Origin: Promerops cafer
Lineage: Eukaryota; Chordata; Aves; Passeriformes; Nectariniidae
DNA: 64,000 nt
NCBI GenBank assembly: GCA_013398275.1
Contig: VZSE01002491.1
Location: forward strand, 1,488,001-1,552,000
Direction: 5' to 3'
A program made the position numbers and the translations under genes. Numbering within the stretch: the first letter of the stretch is position 1; every line of letters begins with the position of its first letter. The notes under the pieces were generated by a model that was not told the DNA's origin, did not search any database, and worked only from the letters and a program-made list of their open reading frames with translations. This document shows, piece after piece, positions 12,241 to 25,878 of this stretch.

Positions 12241-14615
12241 ACACCCTTCCAGTCTCCAGCAAACTGACACTTCAGACACTTTCCGAGCCCGAAATGGTGC
12301 CTTTATACTTAACAACCTTTTCTGTTCATTTGTCAAGTTCCCACTTAAATTTAGTCAAACTTCTAGAACTTCTTAAAGCAAGACAGCTTGAATGTCAATG
12401 CTTATTTACATTTTGCACGAAGAACCTGTAGCTCTTGTACTGAAAATACAATGAAGAATGAATAAAAATAACTTGCTGCATAAACACTGTTACTGCTACA
12501 AAAGAAACTGAAAAGGGAGGAAAATAAAAAAGTGGTTTATCACACAGAAGAGGCTTGTCTTAAAGATGATGGACTTTTAAAAGCACCACAGGAATTTATT
12601 ACCATAAATTTATAAACATAGTACTTGATTATTTAAAATACGACTTCCTTAAAGAAGCTCCAGAAGCTTACCACAGCCTTGAAATGCAGGCCAGTCTGAA
12701 AATCAAGGTCATATACACTTACTCCAAGCCAGCCTTGCAGGAATCTCACACATTTACAGGCAAACATGCACTCTCCCCAGGCCACTTCCACAAGGCATGA
12801 AGAAGCAAGACAACACATCCTCAGTTTAGTAATGATGCAGCTTCACCCTGCACACTCAAAGTCATATCTACACAGAGCCCATGAAACAATGACAGCAAAA
12901 ACTTTGAGTCCAAGCTTAAACTGCACACACAGAAATTCAGGTCAAAACCCAACTCTGTTTTTATTCAGGTTACAACATGCCCACTGTGCAGCAGACAGCA
13001 AATCTCAGGTTTTGACAACCTTCCAGCACCATCCTACATTTCCTCCACAGTTTTTCATTCCTTTGGCTCACTCTCTACCCACTCACTTTTTATGCATCAC
13101 TCTTCAAACATCGATCAGACATCTTGTTTAGGAAGAAATATATTAATCCTTCATTCCTTTGCTCTATTGACACTACCGTGCTCACACCAAACAGCATTAA
13201 TAAAGTGATGTTCCTCCTTAAGTGATTTTCTGGGGTCAAGAAGTTACTCTGCTCACACAAGTGCAATGGCTGCTCTCTTGTGTGAGTACAGCAAAGAATG
13301 TTGGAGAAAGCTGCATAACTTGTCACTGACACTGCTTCCACCGTTTGTGGCAGAAGCTGGTAGGTGGGGAGGAGGGATCACACTACAGAAAAAGAAGAGA
13401 TAGTCCCGTGATTCAGGCAATTTAATTATAACTCAGAGAACTAAGCTCTATTCCTCTCTTCACACAGTGAAAAAGTCCCAAATCTTTTTCTTATCTAAGC
13501 AGATGTCACACATTGTATGTACTTTACTCTTTGAACATTTACTTGGAAGTAAAATCAAAGAGAATCGTGTATTGAAAACAGACCGCTATAAAACTGCTAT
13601 ATATTCTGACAGAATGGAAATGGACATAGACATCTTGAACTGGACACAGAAAATTAGAGAGCAGCATTCACACTGCTCACAGACTTTATGTGTCTACCTA
13701 TCGGCAGATCTCTGGTTTGGTGTTCTGAGGTTTTTTTTAGACTATGGAAGTTCACACTTGAGCAACTATCATAGCAATAGATTAAAAATCATAGAAAAAT
13801 AACACCATTTTGAATAAACCTATTTGAAGCAAAGTCCCAAATTACGTGGACTAACAAGAACCCTGAAGATCCACCCATTTAGCACAGCTAACAGTACTAC
13901 AAACCAAATAATATATCAAGTCAATAAAAAGCACAGGTCCTCAGATCATGCAGTGACACATCATCAGTACACGCATACTGATGGAATAATCTTCATTCTC
14001 TCACTTCCGAGCAGATACAAATATGATTTTTAAATGCCAAAGTGTTATAGGTTCTGTCTCAAAGTATGTAGTTGTCTTAGTTCTAATATGTCTCAAAGGA
14101 ATTTTTTTTAAAAGCCCAAACAATATCCATAGTCAAGAAACCCTCATTTCTCTGTCTCTGGCAATCAGCAAACTGCTCATATTTGGAAGGTGAACTTGAA
14201 CTCTCAACAGCAGGACCTACACAGCAATAAATTAATTAGCTCAGAGAGTGGGTATATGGGGCATCCAGTAGTATACACGAGCATATAATTCATGCTATGC
14301 CTAAGCATGTAACATTTTCAATTTAAATCCTCAGATTTTGCAAAGAAAAGAGATTCATGACTTAAAATCCTGACTCACAATAAAACAAACCACAGTAAAT
14401 CAATACTTAAACGAAATGATGCACAAACACTTTCAATCCAGGAGACAAATTTGAGAGAAACTCTTACATGTCATTCATAAGTTGTTCCTTTGGAGACAAG
14501 GGCAAGAAAGTTTCTAATCAGCTGTGGGAAATATTAGAATAACAACACACAGATACCAGTGACCTTAATGTTTTCCTGGCAGCAGTTTCCATTTAAACCG
14601 AGAAAAACGAGGCGC

Positions 14616-14628
14616 GGGGGGGGGGGGG
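14616..14628. repeat. poly(G) run
   Basis: Thirteen consecutive G just inside intron 1, near the STK24 CpG island. Runs like this are polymerase-slippage and assembly-error prone, so the exact length is uncertain. Confidence 0.9.
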
Positions 14629-14879
14629 CCAGCTCAGTCAGCACAAAACCGCACTAATTATGTCAAATATACAGTTGAGACACAGAACGAGCAAATTCCT
14701 AATCGGAATCAAACACAGGAGCCAAACACAATCCCGAGCACCCACCTCAGAGCAGCACCACAGACATGGGCACTGCAGCATGCGCTGAAGGTCAACGTTT
14801 CCAGGCCCTGCTTGTTCGGACTGGTTTTACGTATGCTTCCCCCACCCACCTCAAACTAACGGGGCCGAAAATCGCCCAC

Positions 14880-15830
14880 TGAGCCGCGCCTGGCTTCAGG
14901 AATTAAAACACCGAGGAGAACTCCCGGCCGGGGGAGGGGGCCACACGCCACGCTCCGCTCCGCACGCCTGCGGCGACAGAGCGGCTGCGGAGGACGGATG
15001 GAGGGAGGCAGAGGCAGGCAGGGATCCACCGGCGGAGGGACCTCGCTGGGCACCATGCCAAGCGCTGACAGCACGTTTCGTCTCCATCCCGCTCCTCTGC
15101 CACCAGACCAGCCCCCGCGGCCGAGCCAGGGCCAAGAAGCGCTTTCTCCCCTCGCCCTGTCCCCCCGCCCCGGGAATCCCCCCCTTTACACCCACCCCGG
15201 CCCGGGGTGCGTGTCCATGCCTGCCCTTGGGGCAGCTCCTCACCTGCATCCCCGGCAGCCCCGCCTGCACGGGGGAGTGAGCCATGGCGGCGGCGGCGAG
15301 GGAGGCTGGGAGGCAGCCGGGTCTCCTCAGGCGGCTCCAGGGCACAGAGCTGAGCTCATCTCCACGCTCTCACACACAGCACCGCCGCCGTCCTCCTCCT
15401 CCTGGCCCTTCCCCCGGGCGAGCAGCGCCTGTGCGCCGGCGGTGGGAAAGGGGCCGTCCTAAGCCTGGGCTCTCCAGGCCCCGTCACGGATGCAAAGACG
15501 GCAGCGGCTTCCTCATCCCTCCTTCTCTTCCTCCTCCTCCGGGCCGTGCCGGCGACACGATGACAAACCTGAAGCAGGAGGAGGAGGCGAAGGAGGACGG
15601 GGCGGAGCGGCAGCAGCGGCCCCGCCTCCCCTGCGGGGTACCTGCCCGCCCGCCGCCATGGGCGCGGCGGGAGCGCCACAGGCCGGTGCTCCTCGCCCGG
15701 GGCCCGGGCCCGGGGCAGGCGCCGCAACGCCGGAGCTCCGCTGAAGGCTGCGGTGCCAGGAAGCGCTTGACTTCCTGTCAGAAGCTGCAGAAGCCCCAAC
15801 CCAAAATGCCAGCTGTGCTTCTCCTGTAGC
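14880..15830 (-). promoter_or_regulatory. STK24: STK24 CpG-island promoter and 5' leader
   Basis: About 950 bp of strongly GC-rich, CpG-dense DNA surrounds the first coding exon, in sharp contrast to the AT-rich flanks. GC-box-like strings are present, for example GGGGCGGAGCGG at about 15,599-15,610 and CCCCGCCTCCCC near 15,620-15,631. No TATA box stands out, as is usual for a housekeeping kinase promoter. The transcription start should lie above 15,285, because the gene runs leftward. Long open frames on both strands here follow from the lack of stop codons in GC-rich DNA and are not supported as genes. Confidence 0.75.
15244..15285 (-). CDS. STK24: STK24/MST3 coding exon 1 (MST3a-type N-terminus)
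   Basis: The minus-strand ATG at 15,283-15,285 sits in the optimal context GCCGCCATGG and opens the peptide MAHSPVQAGLPGMQ. This matches the MAHSPVQSGLPGMQ start of mammalian MST3 with one change. The exon ends at CAG and is followed by the donor GTGAGG, so it leaves phase 0 and joins the exon at 2,496-2,726 to give ...LPGMQ-TLKADPEELF. Human MST3 has NLKADPEELF at this junction. This peptide separates STK24 from STK25 and STK26 and fixes the gene identity. Confidence 0.95.
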
Positions 15831-18599
15831 TCCTAAGCGGGAGCAGAGTGGGTCAGCACTGAGGTCTCTCCCACACAGAAGTTCTGCGTACATGTAAATC
15901 CCTTGAGAACTCGACAATGTTCTGTCCTTTGTTTCAACTGGAATTTAACAGCTCAATCGCAGAGCTTCCCATGTGCCATGGAATGCCCTAAGATTCTCTC
16001 CTTTTTCCGCCCCGGCACAGAAACCTAGGGAGTTTCATGAGTGTTAAAGGTTTCGAAACCTGTCAGCCGGTGGGGCTGGGATCCATAGGACAGCAAGGTT
16101 CGCTGTCTCCAAGTGATTTTTTAAAGTTATGTGAGCATCCACTGCAGCATAAGTCGCTTTTCATTAGATAATTGACTAGAGTTTGTACAAATCTCTGAAC
16201 TGCAAGAAACATTTGAAAATAGAAAATGGTCTTATTGCAAAGTGGTTGGAACTTCCACTGAAGTTTTTCCTATAGTTACGATATTCTTTGTTGTCTTACG
16301 TGGGCTGAGTCAATGCTACACAATCTGGTTTTCCTGAAACTCGGAGACACATAAATGTTCCTAAGATGTCTGCCTCAAAGTATTATTCAAATAAAATTAG
16401 CCAACAGCCTTATGCAGGCAAATAAGCGTGCCCACACACAAGCATATTGTTTTTTTACCTGAGTAAATAAACACTGATACCAGCCCTCAAGTACAGTGAA
16501 ACAGGAAAGGATGATGGCTAGAAAATGTATAGAAAATTGAATTATTAGAATTCTTTTTTCAGTTGTTCATGAAGGAGTTGATAATTTCCTTAATGCTGGG
16601 ATGGAGTTGAGATTCTGTGGGGTTTGGCTTCAGGAAATATGAACAAGTTTCTACTGTTTATTGGTACATAATTTTCAAAGAAATGTAAAGTCTTTTCATT
16701 TGTGTTCTACCTCAGTCAAAAATGAAATAACAGGCATGGGAATCAGTATCAAAACTCTCTATTTAGATTGTTTTCTAAAGCATTTTTGCAATCTCCTTTT
16801 TTTTTGGAAAAAAAAAAAAAAAGATTTAATGTCTCCATGGTTGCTCCACTGTTTGCAGCGAGTTTTTCTAGCTTGCTAGGGAGAAAGTCAGTGTGCTACA
16901 AGTGAGCCTTTTCCTTTGTCTCATGAATATCATTGAACTTTTGCTATATCACATTAAAAACCCTCATTGAGATAATGTTAGTTTTACTATTGTTTATGCA
17001 GTTTTATTTTGGGGGGTTTTTTTCTATATAGTCATTATGATACAGATTTTATCAGCTGCTTTACTTTTTCTGCAGTTGCATATTCAGTGTGGAGTCAGAA
17101 AAGATAGACAAGTTTTCTCTTTTGTATTATGAAAAGTATACAACTGTTATTTTCTGTCCATGAGCATATTCTTTGGGATTTAAATAATTTTCACAAGTAA
17201 TATGTACTTGACTTCATAGAGGTGATTCTGCTTTATCTTGTAAATTCCCATTCTATGTTTAGGTTGTAGATTCTCTAGCTCAAGGCACATACGGGCAGAA
17301 AAGTTGCCATGCTGCTCTGAAGTGACTTCCACCATGTAAGCTCCTGGCCTGGGGCCACTGTGAGGTCTTTCTTTTGCTTTTGTACCATCATAGATTTATT
17401 TCATCTCGAGGTTTTGAAGTGCTGCATTATATGTTCAACAAGATTCTGTGCCTGAAAAATTATTGTTTGAGCCATGGAATAAACTCTGTGGGCAGATTCA
17501 CTTGTCAAATGCAGGAAAACAAAGGAGCAGATTCAAAACTCTTCAGTCATAAACCAGATACCAGTCCAAGTTAAGTTCTAATGAAGTCAGAACAACATAT
17601 TAGAAGGTTTAATATCTTGTCAGCTTCTAAATTTTATACTGCATCTCATGTTCTGAAACACTTCCAGTTTCTCCCAGGACTTGTAGAAATTTTTAAATAA
17701 TAGTTTTGAATGTAATTTTAAAATAATGAATGTGTGTGTTTGCTGTTCATTTTGTAAATGCTACTCTTTCAGTCTAAATTTCAACTCCATCTCACAGACT
17801 AAATAACAGAAGCCTTTCAAATTTTCCTCTCCTTTTCTCAACCTTTTGTGAGTTTTTTTAATCTTTTCTGAGGAAAAAAAAAAAAAGATTTTGTCTATTA
17901 TAGTCCAAAGAAAGGCTAGTCTTGCAGAAATCTTTATTAAAAATAGAATGAGTACGTTATACTAGCCAACCATCCCAACAGGACTGAGACATCAAAAATA
18001 TACACTTCTTATCATTAAGACAGTTCCCTGATGTATCTTTTCGAAGCCAGATGTTCCCAGCATGAAAAGATTCAATTAATTTTATGTGTCAACTTCTCAA
18101 TAACTGGTTTGCTTTCAATTTAACATGATTCTTTAAATATGCAGAGATTTTCTGTCTTGCTGGTTATGTTTAAGCCATAAATTATAACATTTCAGTCTCC
18201 AACAATAACAAAATAGTTACAAAAGAAAAATATAATTACATAATTGTAAAGGCTGTGACTGTGAACTTCTGGTTATAAATACCTATGAAGAAAAGATGTT
18301 TTCCTTACTGACAAAGACTGAAACTTCTCAAATGAACAATGTAAGGTCATTGGTGTTTTCTAATATAAAAGGTGCACCAGGAACTCAGCTCTTTTTTAAT
18401 TTATAATAGTAAACGTGTGACTCTTTCCTGTATCACACAAAGCACAGCAGCTTTAACAAGACTCTTTACAAATGAACCTTTAAGAATTTAAGTGTTCCTG
18501 GGGCAAGAGGGGAGGTCTTCACATGGGTCTCTAACTGACAATAGAGAGAAAAGAAAAAGACAAAAACTTTTAACAGTGGGGACTGTTATGAGTAGGCTG

Positions 18600-18830
18600 T
18601 CAAAGGACCAATATGGGACCCATCTTGCTCAGCATATCCATGAATGAGCTAGGAAATAGACTAAAGAAAATTGACAGTCTCATATTACCAATCATTATGA
18701 GGGAGAAACGAAAACAAAGCCCAAGGAGTTGAAGAAAAATCTCAGAGTGAGTGACTGCTGAGTGACATGCCAGCAGATGGGGGTTCAGCATTGAAAATGT
18801 TCAGCAGACTAGAAGAATGTCAGAATATGA
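18600..18830 (+). repeat. degenerate CR1-like reverse-transcriptase fragment
   Basis: From 18,615 one frame reads MGPILLSISMNELGNRL, which parallels the LGPVLFNIFINDLD segment of CR1 reverse transcriptase, followed by decayed sequence with stops. It is short and old. Confidence 0.5.
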
Positions 18831-19097
18831 GTGCTGTAAATATCCTCAATGTGGCCCTGCAGAAAAGCAGCTTTCTGGGAAAACTTTATATACATGAAAT
18901 ACCTAAATCAGTGAATTAAACCCCAAAGGTATAATTAACGTTCATTTCTGCACACTGAGTCATCCTGCCTATGGCTTCTCTTTTCAGATCAGTGCCCAGT
19001 CCTTTCGGCTTTCTTTTCTGGGAGATCTGCTCAAACAGCAACTTACTCTCCCAGGAATGAGCCAAGGAACCAGACAAGGGTAGGATGCAATTTTATT

Positions 19098-19119
19098 AAA
19101 AAAAAAAAAAAAAAAAAAA
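19098..19119. repeat. poly(A) run
   Basis: Twenty-two consecutive A in intergenic DNA. It could be a retroposon tail, but I could not define an element upstream of it. Confidence 0.9.
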
Positions 19120-20219
19120 GTTTAGTGATAAAAAGCACATTTCCCTGTAAATAACAAAAAATATCCCTGTGTTGTCCAGGACTGATATTTTCCCTGCCTT
19201 TGGTTGTGTATGCTCCACAAGATTAGTTTCCAGTGTACTTCCAAACTATGCAGCAATGGTACACCTACAAAACATTGGGGTTTTCTCTCTTTCCACCAAA
19301 ATTTTAAAATTTAAGTTTTCAATTTCCATTGGAAAGGGTGTCCCTTCTACAAAGTTCGTGATGGAGCCTGTCTTCTTCTCAAGATGCCATGGGTAACCCT
19401 GCAGCTGTGTATTTCTTCCAGCAGAGGAAGCTTGTGTAGTTTCAAAAGCACACAGCTTTTTTTCTAGCCTTCCACAGCTAGATTTGGCTGTGCATTTATG
19501 TTCTGGTTCAACAAGCCACTTGTCAGAAAATGGTTTTGTCAATTACAGAAGTAGAGCTGGAAGTTCAAACAATGGCATTCTACCTTAGCTCTTGTGAATG
19601 CCGAAGGGGAAAAGATTTGGTTATTAAATTATGTTCCCCAAAGAAAAAGCCTTTTTTTTCCTATGTTTGTATAAAACATGCCATTTTGTATATATTTCCC
19701 TTCCTGCAGTGATGTTATTAATATCATTCATAGAAAACTGCAGGGTTTTGAGATCTGTAATAGAAGAAAATTCACTTTCTTGTAGTACTGAGAATCATAA
19801 TGGAAAAGCCAGAATGAGGCAGGAAATGGAAGAAACATCTTGAGTGTTATATGCTGTTTATTAATAATGAGCAGAATATAAGTGCCTGAAAGTATTTTAG
19901 TATTCCAGGCAGACAATTAAAATTAGATGGAGACCTAGAGCTCATTAAGAAACATGAGACTGATTTTACTGTCCTATGCCTCTGCCCCTGAAGAGCATCA
20001 TTGCATTATATCTTGCTTTTTATAAGCCTTTCTCTTAGCCCCTTGTCACACGAACCAAACATATGCAAATGGAAGAAAACATACCTTCTCTATCTTCTTC
20101 TCACATTTCACATTTTATAATGGAGACATCAGTTCTTATCTCAGGTTAATGTCTATGTAGACAGCAGACTAGCAAACTCTCTGGAATAAATGGATCCATT
20201 AAGGGTGACCTTTAATGGT

Positions 20220-20468
20220 TTTAAACTAAAATTGAGTCAATTTAGATTAGATAGAAGGAAGAAGTTTTATACAATGAGGGTGATAAAATGCTGGAACAGG
20301 TTGCCCAGAGAGGTGGTGGATGCCACATTCCTGTAAACATTAAAGGTCTGATTGGACTGGGCTCTGAGCACCCTGGTCTATTAGAAGATGTCCTTGTCTC
20401 CAACAGGGGAGTTGGATTAGATGACCTTTAAAGGTCCCTTCCAGCCCAAACTATTCTGTGATTCTGTG
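20220..20468 (+). repeat. CR1 LINE 3'-end fragment
   Basis: Contains GATTAGATAGAAGGAAGAAG, GAACAGGTTGCCCAGAGAGG, GTTGGATTAGATGACCTTTA, GGTCCCTTCCAGCCCAAAC and the tail TATTCTGTGATTCTGTGA, in the normal CR1 order and reaching the true 3' terminus. Confidence 0.9.
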
Positions 20469-22516
20469 ACCCTATAATCATGCTGAGACACGCACCTTAG
20501 ACAGTCCATGTCATCACAGATGTCAAATGTTTGCTTGCAGGCTACAGTTGTCCCAGCAGAAAAAGTTGCACTGTATCTCATTGATAACTGATAAGTAGCA
20601 GTCTTACAACTGACTGCACTACTTCACTCTTTTAATTCAAGGATTATCTCATTTTTTAGTCTTCATTAATTTCATTATATACCAGCTGTTACCTGTAAAA
20701 TCTTGTGTTGACAGAAGTGTATTGTATTCATCTGTTGAATAAATAAACATATGGATTCCTGCAAGTACTAGTTGTCACTCTGGGGCGTTGTTACCAAATT
20801 AAAATCATCATGATGTGATGAGTTTTTCAGAGTACAGCTTTGTGCTATGTTTAATCCAACTTAACTGCAGTCTACTGCCAAAGTGCTGATCCCACTCTTC
20901 CTTTCTCCCAGCCCTGGCTCTGATCCTTGCTTTAGCAATCACATGCCTGCTTGGTGATTTGGATCAGTTCACTGATCCCACGGGAAATGCATCCACATCC
21001 TGCTGGATTAGTCTCCCGTGGCAGCCGTCTCTGGGTGTCACACAGCAGGGACACCATGTGTGAGGGAGTGAGGGAGGGAGGCCAACACCTCCCGTTCTCT
21101 GGTAGCCCACAGTTAGCTCAGATGAGCTAGGAGGTGAAACTCCATCCAGAATGTCCTCTATGGAGTGGGGTGGTGGCTCCAGCTCTGTCATACCACACAA
21201 GCCACCTTCTCAGCTTGCAGGAATGAATGCTCCTGCCTGTGGTTTAAGCCCAGAGCTGCGTATTCATAGCAGTCAGCCTTCACAGAGAATGTACAGAAGG
21301 AAACAGTGGAGGGATGACTTTGCTGACTATAAACCTCTTTGCTAGGCAATCAGAGACCCTCAGCCTGCAGCTTTCATGACCCAGAATTTAACACCCAAAA
21401 AGGAAAAGGCAGAAATCAGATACTCTCAAAAAAAGTGAGCTTGTTATTTTGGGAAGGTTTCTATTAGGCCATGAGCTGTTTTCTAGCACTTGAACCTGCC
21501 ATCATCCCCACTAGGTATGTGTGGGGGACAGCTACAGCTTGTAACTGTGCCCCACAAAAATGCAGTTCCTGTGCTTGTACCTTCCTACTCCGTCCATCAT
21601 TCCCTTTCCATTTAGCCTTCTAAAAGTAACTACCCAGTAAGTTTCTGTTGTGCTCACAATGGTCTGACATGATCCAGCCATCTTCCACCTCCTCCTGCAG
21701 ACCTCCTCTCATTCACAAAAATCAGCTGCAACCTCCCACTTGCACCAGACCTTTGGCAAGATCCCAGAGCCTTGCGCTCCCTTGGCATCTATAGTTGCCA
21801 GCTCAGTTTTCCTCCTATCTTTTTCATGAGAGCAGACTTCCTGGGGATTTTGGGCTGAGTATATCTCTTCTGCCAGCTGAGGCAGTGGGTACCTGATGCT
21901 TTTGTTGCAAAGAAGAGCAAATCTTGCTGTTCCACATCAGCACTATTGTTCTTCCCTGCACAGAAGCAAATTTACAGGGTGAGCTATGGGCTGTAGGCTT
22001 CTATTTACACTTCAGTGGAGTAGCAGAGCTGCACAGTCTTCCCATCCCACTGTCTCCTGACAGCAGAGGGATTTGCCTCAGCATCAGAGCTGCAGAAGGC
22101 CACAAATCTACATTTTTTCTGTTGAAGCTTAAGTGAGAAAAACACAGATAAGCCCTTGAAACTGCTACCAAGAATTACCATTCTGAAGAAATACAGAGAT
22201 GACTCTTCTAGACACTTTGTATACAGACTTACTTGGGTTAAATGCAAATTTCTGCTACACTCAGTGTGAAGAACTCACCTTGACAGTCTGTTCTTCCTGG
22301 ATGAGGTTCTAGTTTCTTATCTGAATACTGCAATTTTGTTAGACATTTATTCTCAGTTCTGCTCATTCTGCATCTTGGACCTGGAATATATCCTGCCCCA
22401 AAGTGCACCTTCTTCCCAAACTCCCCAGGTGCAATTCACGACCTTGTCCACCATTCTCTTGAGAAACTCTTCAGTACCAACTCACAGGTACTGTGGATCA
22501 GGTATTATAGATCATT

Positions 22517-22556
22517 GTATGTGTATATATGCATATATACATATATAAAATCAGAT
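22517..22556. repeat. TA/TGTA-rich low-complexity sequence
   Basis: Alternating TATATG/CATATATA units partly self-complementary around GTATATATGCATATATAC. Looks like a decayed dinucleotide repeat. Confidence 0.7.
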
Positions 22557-24744
22557 ATGTATATAAGGTGATGTGGTTCTGTGCACTGATATCATACTGA
22601 TATCAGTGCAAAGATTCTCATCAGCTTCACTGGACTCTTGATTTCTGGTGTTTGTAGGTAGTACAAACCCTTCTCAGCCCATGGCACAGCTTCCTTTTTA
22701 CCTGCATGTAAGTTGACACTATTGTCACTGACTTATTTCCATGAGCAGTTTTCTCAAAGAATGTAACACAGCCCTATGCTTGCAGTTACTTGTACTTATG
22801 AAAGTAAAATAAAAGTTTCTAACCTGTTGCTCTCTATAGCTCAAGGTTTTACCATGTGTCTTCACAGCATTTTTCCAGCAGAAACATAAGATCACGTAGT
22901 TTTTATATTCTGATTGTTAAGCAAAGAAGCACTTTCAAAAGGTGCATCTTTGTGATTTTTATACACATGAAGTGTTTATATTTAATGACTTAAGTGTTCA
23001 ACCAGCTTCTGTAGAGATTATTTTTAAAGCATTTCAGTTCAGCTTTAAGATTATATTCCAGGCTTCCCAAGAAGTCCGTGTGAGGATGAGGGTGCAGCAT
23101 CATTAGGGTGTTTAACTGCTCAAAGACTGTCCTTCCCAACAACCACATCTTTCTTCAGCACTGACATCATTTCATGTTGACTTAATCTGAGCTGGAAACC
23201 ACACCTCTCCCCTACAGAGATCCTAAGCTGAAGTTTCCTCTGCTTTCCATGGGGCAGACACAGTGGAGGACAGAGCAGGAAGGAGCAGCCCCAACAGTCC
23301 TTGCACACTGGTCCTTGGCCCCAGTCTGAAGATCTGGTTGGAAGTGCCTGAGGAGCTGCCATCCAGTGACTTTCCTAACTCCTCCCTCCCATCCCAAACC
23401 TTTGTCACTGAGCATCTCAAACACACATCAGCCCTTTCTAAATTATTTCAAGTATGTGATGCTTGGGTAATGCAAATCTCCTCTGAGCAGTCCTGCCTCC
23501 CAAAGCTCTCCCATTCAAGTCACAATTCACTGCAAATCCTTTCTGCTTTGACGACCTCCCCAGGACCAGTTGTCTGAGGGTCCATCCAGGGGCTGATCAC
23601 AATTCTCTCAACCCTTACAGCAGGAGCAGCCATTGCCCCACAGGCTATGGATGTTCCTTGTTGTCCTCTCAAGGACTATACCCAAAGATCTTTTCTCAGC
23701 ATGTCCGAGTTTAACTGAAGTTTGCAGGATAGCTCTAAAACCTGCATCTGTATACTCTTGAGAAGATGTCAGGATGAAAAGTGCAGTGCTTAGGAGATGT
23801 CTAAAACTGAATGTTATTCATGAATGAGCTGCTCTTCCAACAAACTCCCTTAATGGACAGTGTCTAGCTGGCATGGCCTCACCAAGAGTCATCTTGGAGA
23901 GCTGGGGCCCCTATCAAATGCAGTAATTATGGCTTTCTTGTTAATGACAGGGTGGGCTGAGTAGTTGTACAACAGATTAACAGTCTGGGAAGCCATCCAG
24001 GAGGGAGAAATCTGAAATCAGTGCACACTCAGTCTGTCAGAACAAAATGCAACCCAATTCAGCCCAAATTTGTATCCATTTAAAGTAATGGCTTGCTGAA
24101 GTGTCTACACATCCCTCTATTTAACATGGTGCTGTTTTTTCTGGGGCTGTTTTCTCTGGGGATTAGTCTGCTGTGCCCACAGAAGCCAATTTTGCTTTGT
24201 CTGACTGACATTTTGCTCAGTTACAAAAAACCCCCCTAAACTTCCTTGTGGCTTTTTTTCTTAGGGCAGAGTTTCATGCCTGGGGTTTGAGTGCTGCAGT
24301 TAAATTGCATTAAGCACAACATGAAGCAGTAGCCAGTGATTTTATCATCTTCTTTTAGAGTGTTGGGTGCTGCAGCATAATCAACTTTATTCTTGTTCTT
24401 TACTGTTCTTCGATATCAAAGTCTCTTTTTTTATAATACCACGTGGGATTTTGGCAATTTTAATAAGTTTTTAGAAGTTTATAAGAGAGACAATTTCCAC
24501 CAATGCTGCCAGAGACACTCTCTTGCTAAAATCCACCCAGATATTTTTATTTTTCTAAACATACGGCAGCCCTATGGTCTCCAAAAGCGATACCTATCTA
24601 TGTGTCTGATATGATACAATAGTAGTCTAGGTATTTTCATAGGATAATCTGAAGCTTGTGATACCTGCGAGCGAAAAGTGAGTAAGTTAATGATGTAGGG
24701 GGGTTTCTGGGCGCGCCTCTCCGTGCCACTCTAGAGTATTTTTC

Positions 24745-24762
24745 TGCCACCTGGTGGTAGGA
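24745..24762. promoter_or_regulatory. possible CTCF-like site
   Basis: CCACCTGGTGGTAG at 24,747-24,760 resembles the CTCF core (CCASNAGGKGGCRS) with about two mismatches. It sits in a small patch containing GGGCGCGCC within otherwise AT-rich intergenic DNA. The match is also nearly palindromic, so an E-box-like or chance origin is possible. Confidence 0.3.
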
Positions 24763-25836
24763 AATGAGGTCTTGGAGAGGGACCCCGGGCTACACTTAGG
24801 GAAGCTTTGCCTGAGCGAGGGGTCTAGAGTTGGCAAAGAAAGAAAGGTTAAATAAAGGTAGGAAAGTGTCGTGTATTTTGTATCTACCAATATTACCCAG
24901 AGTCTGTAGTCACAGACTGGCGTTTCACTGAAAAAAGCCCAGTCCGGAAAAAGCAAATAAATCCTTCCCGTTCCACAAGCTGCCTCAAGGCAGATGGGAA
25001 ACTGCTCTGGGCTTCTCTAATTCCTCCTGGTTCTGCCAAGCTCCCTGAGCTGAAAAGAGATGGCACAGAGGAGCATCCTGGGTCTGCCCCCTATGACAGG
25101 AGTGGCAGCAAGTCAGGGAGGGAGCCCAGTTCATCACCTGTGTGCTGTGGGTGCTGGAGCAGCCATCTGCTCTGAAGCTGTAGTGGACAAATCATGAGTC
25201 ACACTTGCAATGAATGCATGAAATAAACACCTAAAACTGAAAACCAACCAACCAAAAGATGCCAAACCCCAGCTTGGGTTTCTGTAACTCAATCAGAATG
25301 AGTTGGTGAGTGACCACAGTGGTCCAAAACAGAGGAAGAGATGGTCTGTGACAGTAGCATCTTGCTCTGCTCCAACAGAGAATATAATGACCATTAGTTT
25401 CATATTCCTGCTCCCTGCAAGACAGCAGGGGCAGATGTAGAGAATCTGGAGGTTCTCTCTTCCCAACCTTCCCAATTTCCATGCTCAGTTTCGTAAACAA
25501 AATCTCCCCCTCCAGTTTCAGCACTCAGCCAGGCCCTTCTAGCCTGGGACATCCACGGCTCTAGCTTGAGTACACTTGAGCAGTGTTCTACTCCTACCCT
25601 CCCATGTTTGGGATCAGATTTCAGTAAAAATGCATCCAATATGATTAATTCACTTAGGTGGTTACAGAACTGGCCTCAGCCACTCTGTTGAACTAAAGTA
25701 CCAGCCAGAAGGAGCTGAAAAAATTGAATTAACCTTTACTTGAAATATTTTTTTTGTACAATAAGACCTTTAGGAAATAGAACTCCCATCTAAGTAGAAA
25801 AAATTTCCGATTTTCACTACCAATGCTCTGGGAGCA

Positions 25837-25878
25837 TTTTTTAAATTTTTTTTTTTCTTTTTCTTTATTTTTTTTTTA
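25837..25878. repeat. T-rich low-complexity tract
   Basis: Long T runs broken by single C or A bases. Confidence 0.85.

Larger units (their letters stand above)
2727..15243 (-). other. STK24: STK24 intron 1
   Basis: A 12.5-kb intron between the two STK24 coding exons. It holds CR1 pieces (about 3,646-3,712, 7,530-8,005 and 10,622-11,200), a (TA)n microsatellite at 4,611-4,631, A-rich runs at 7,714-7,800 and 11,885-11,901, a possible old repeat at 12,110-12,240 and a run of 13 G at 14,616-14,628. In mammals an alternative first exon gives the MST3b isoform; I could not identify its counterpart here. Confidence 0.8.

Noticed and set aside
14616..14628. G13 run as a G-quadruplex regulator
   Set aside because: A single homopolymer without separated G-tracts; length is likely unreliable.
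15284..15829. Plus-strand 181-codon frame and overlapping minus frames at the STK24 promoter
   Set aside because: CpG-island composition artefact. The only supported coding sequence here is the 42-nt STK24 exon on the minus strand.
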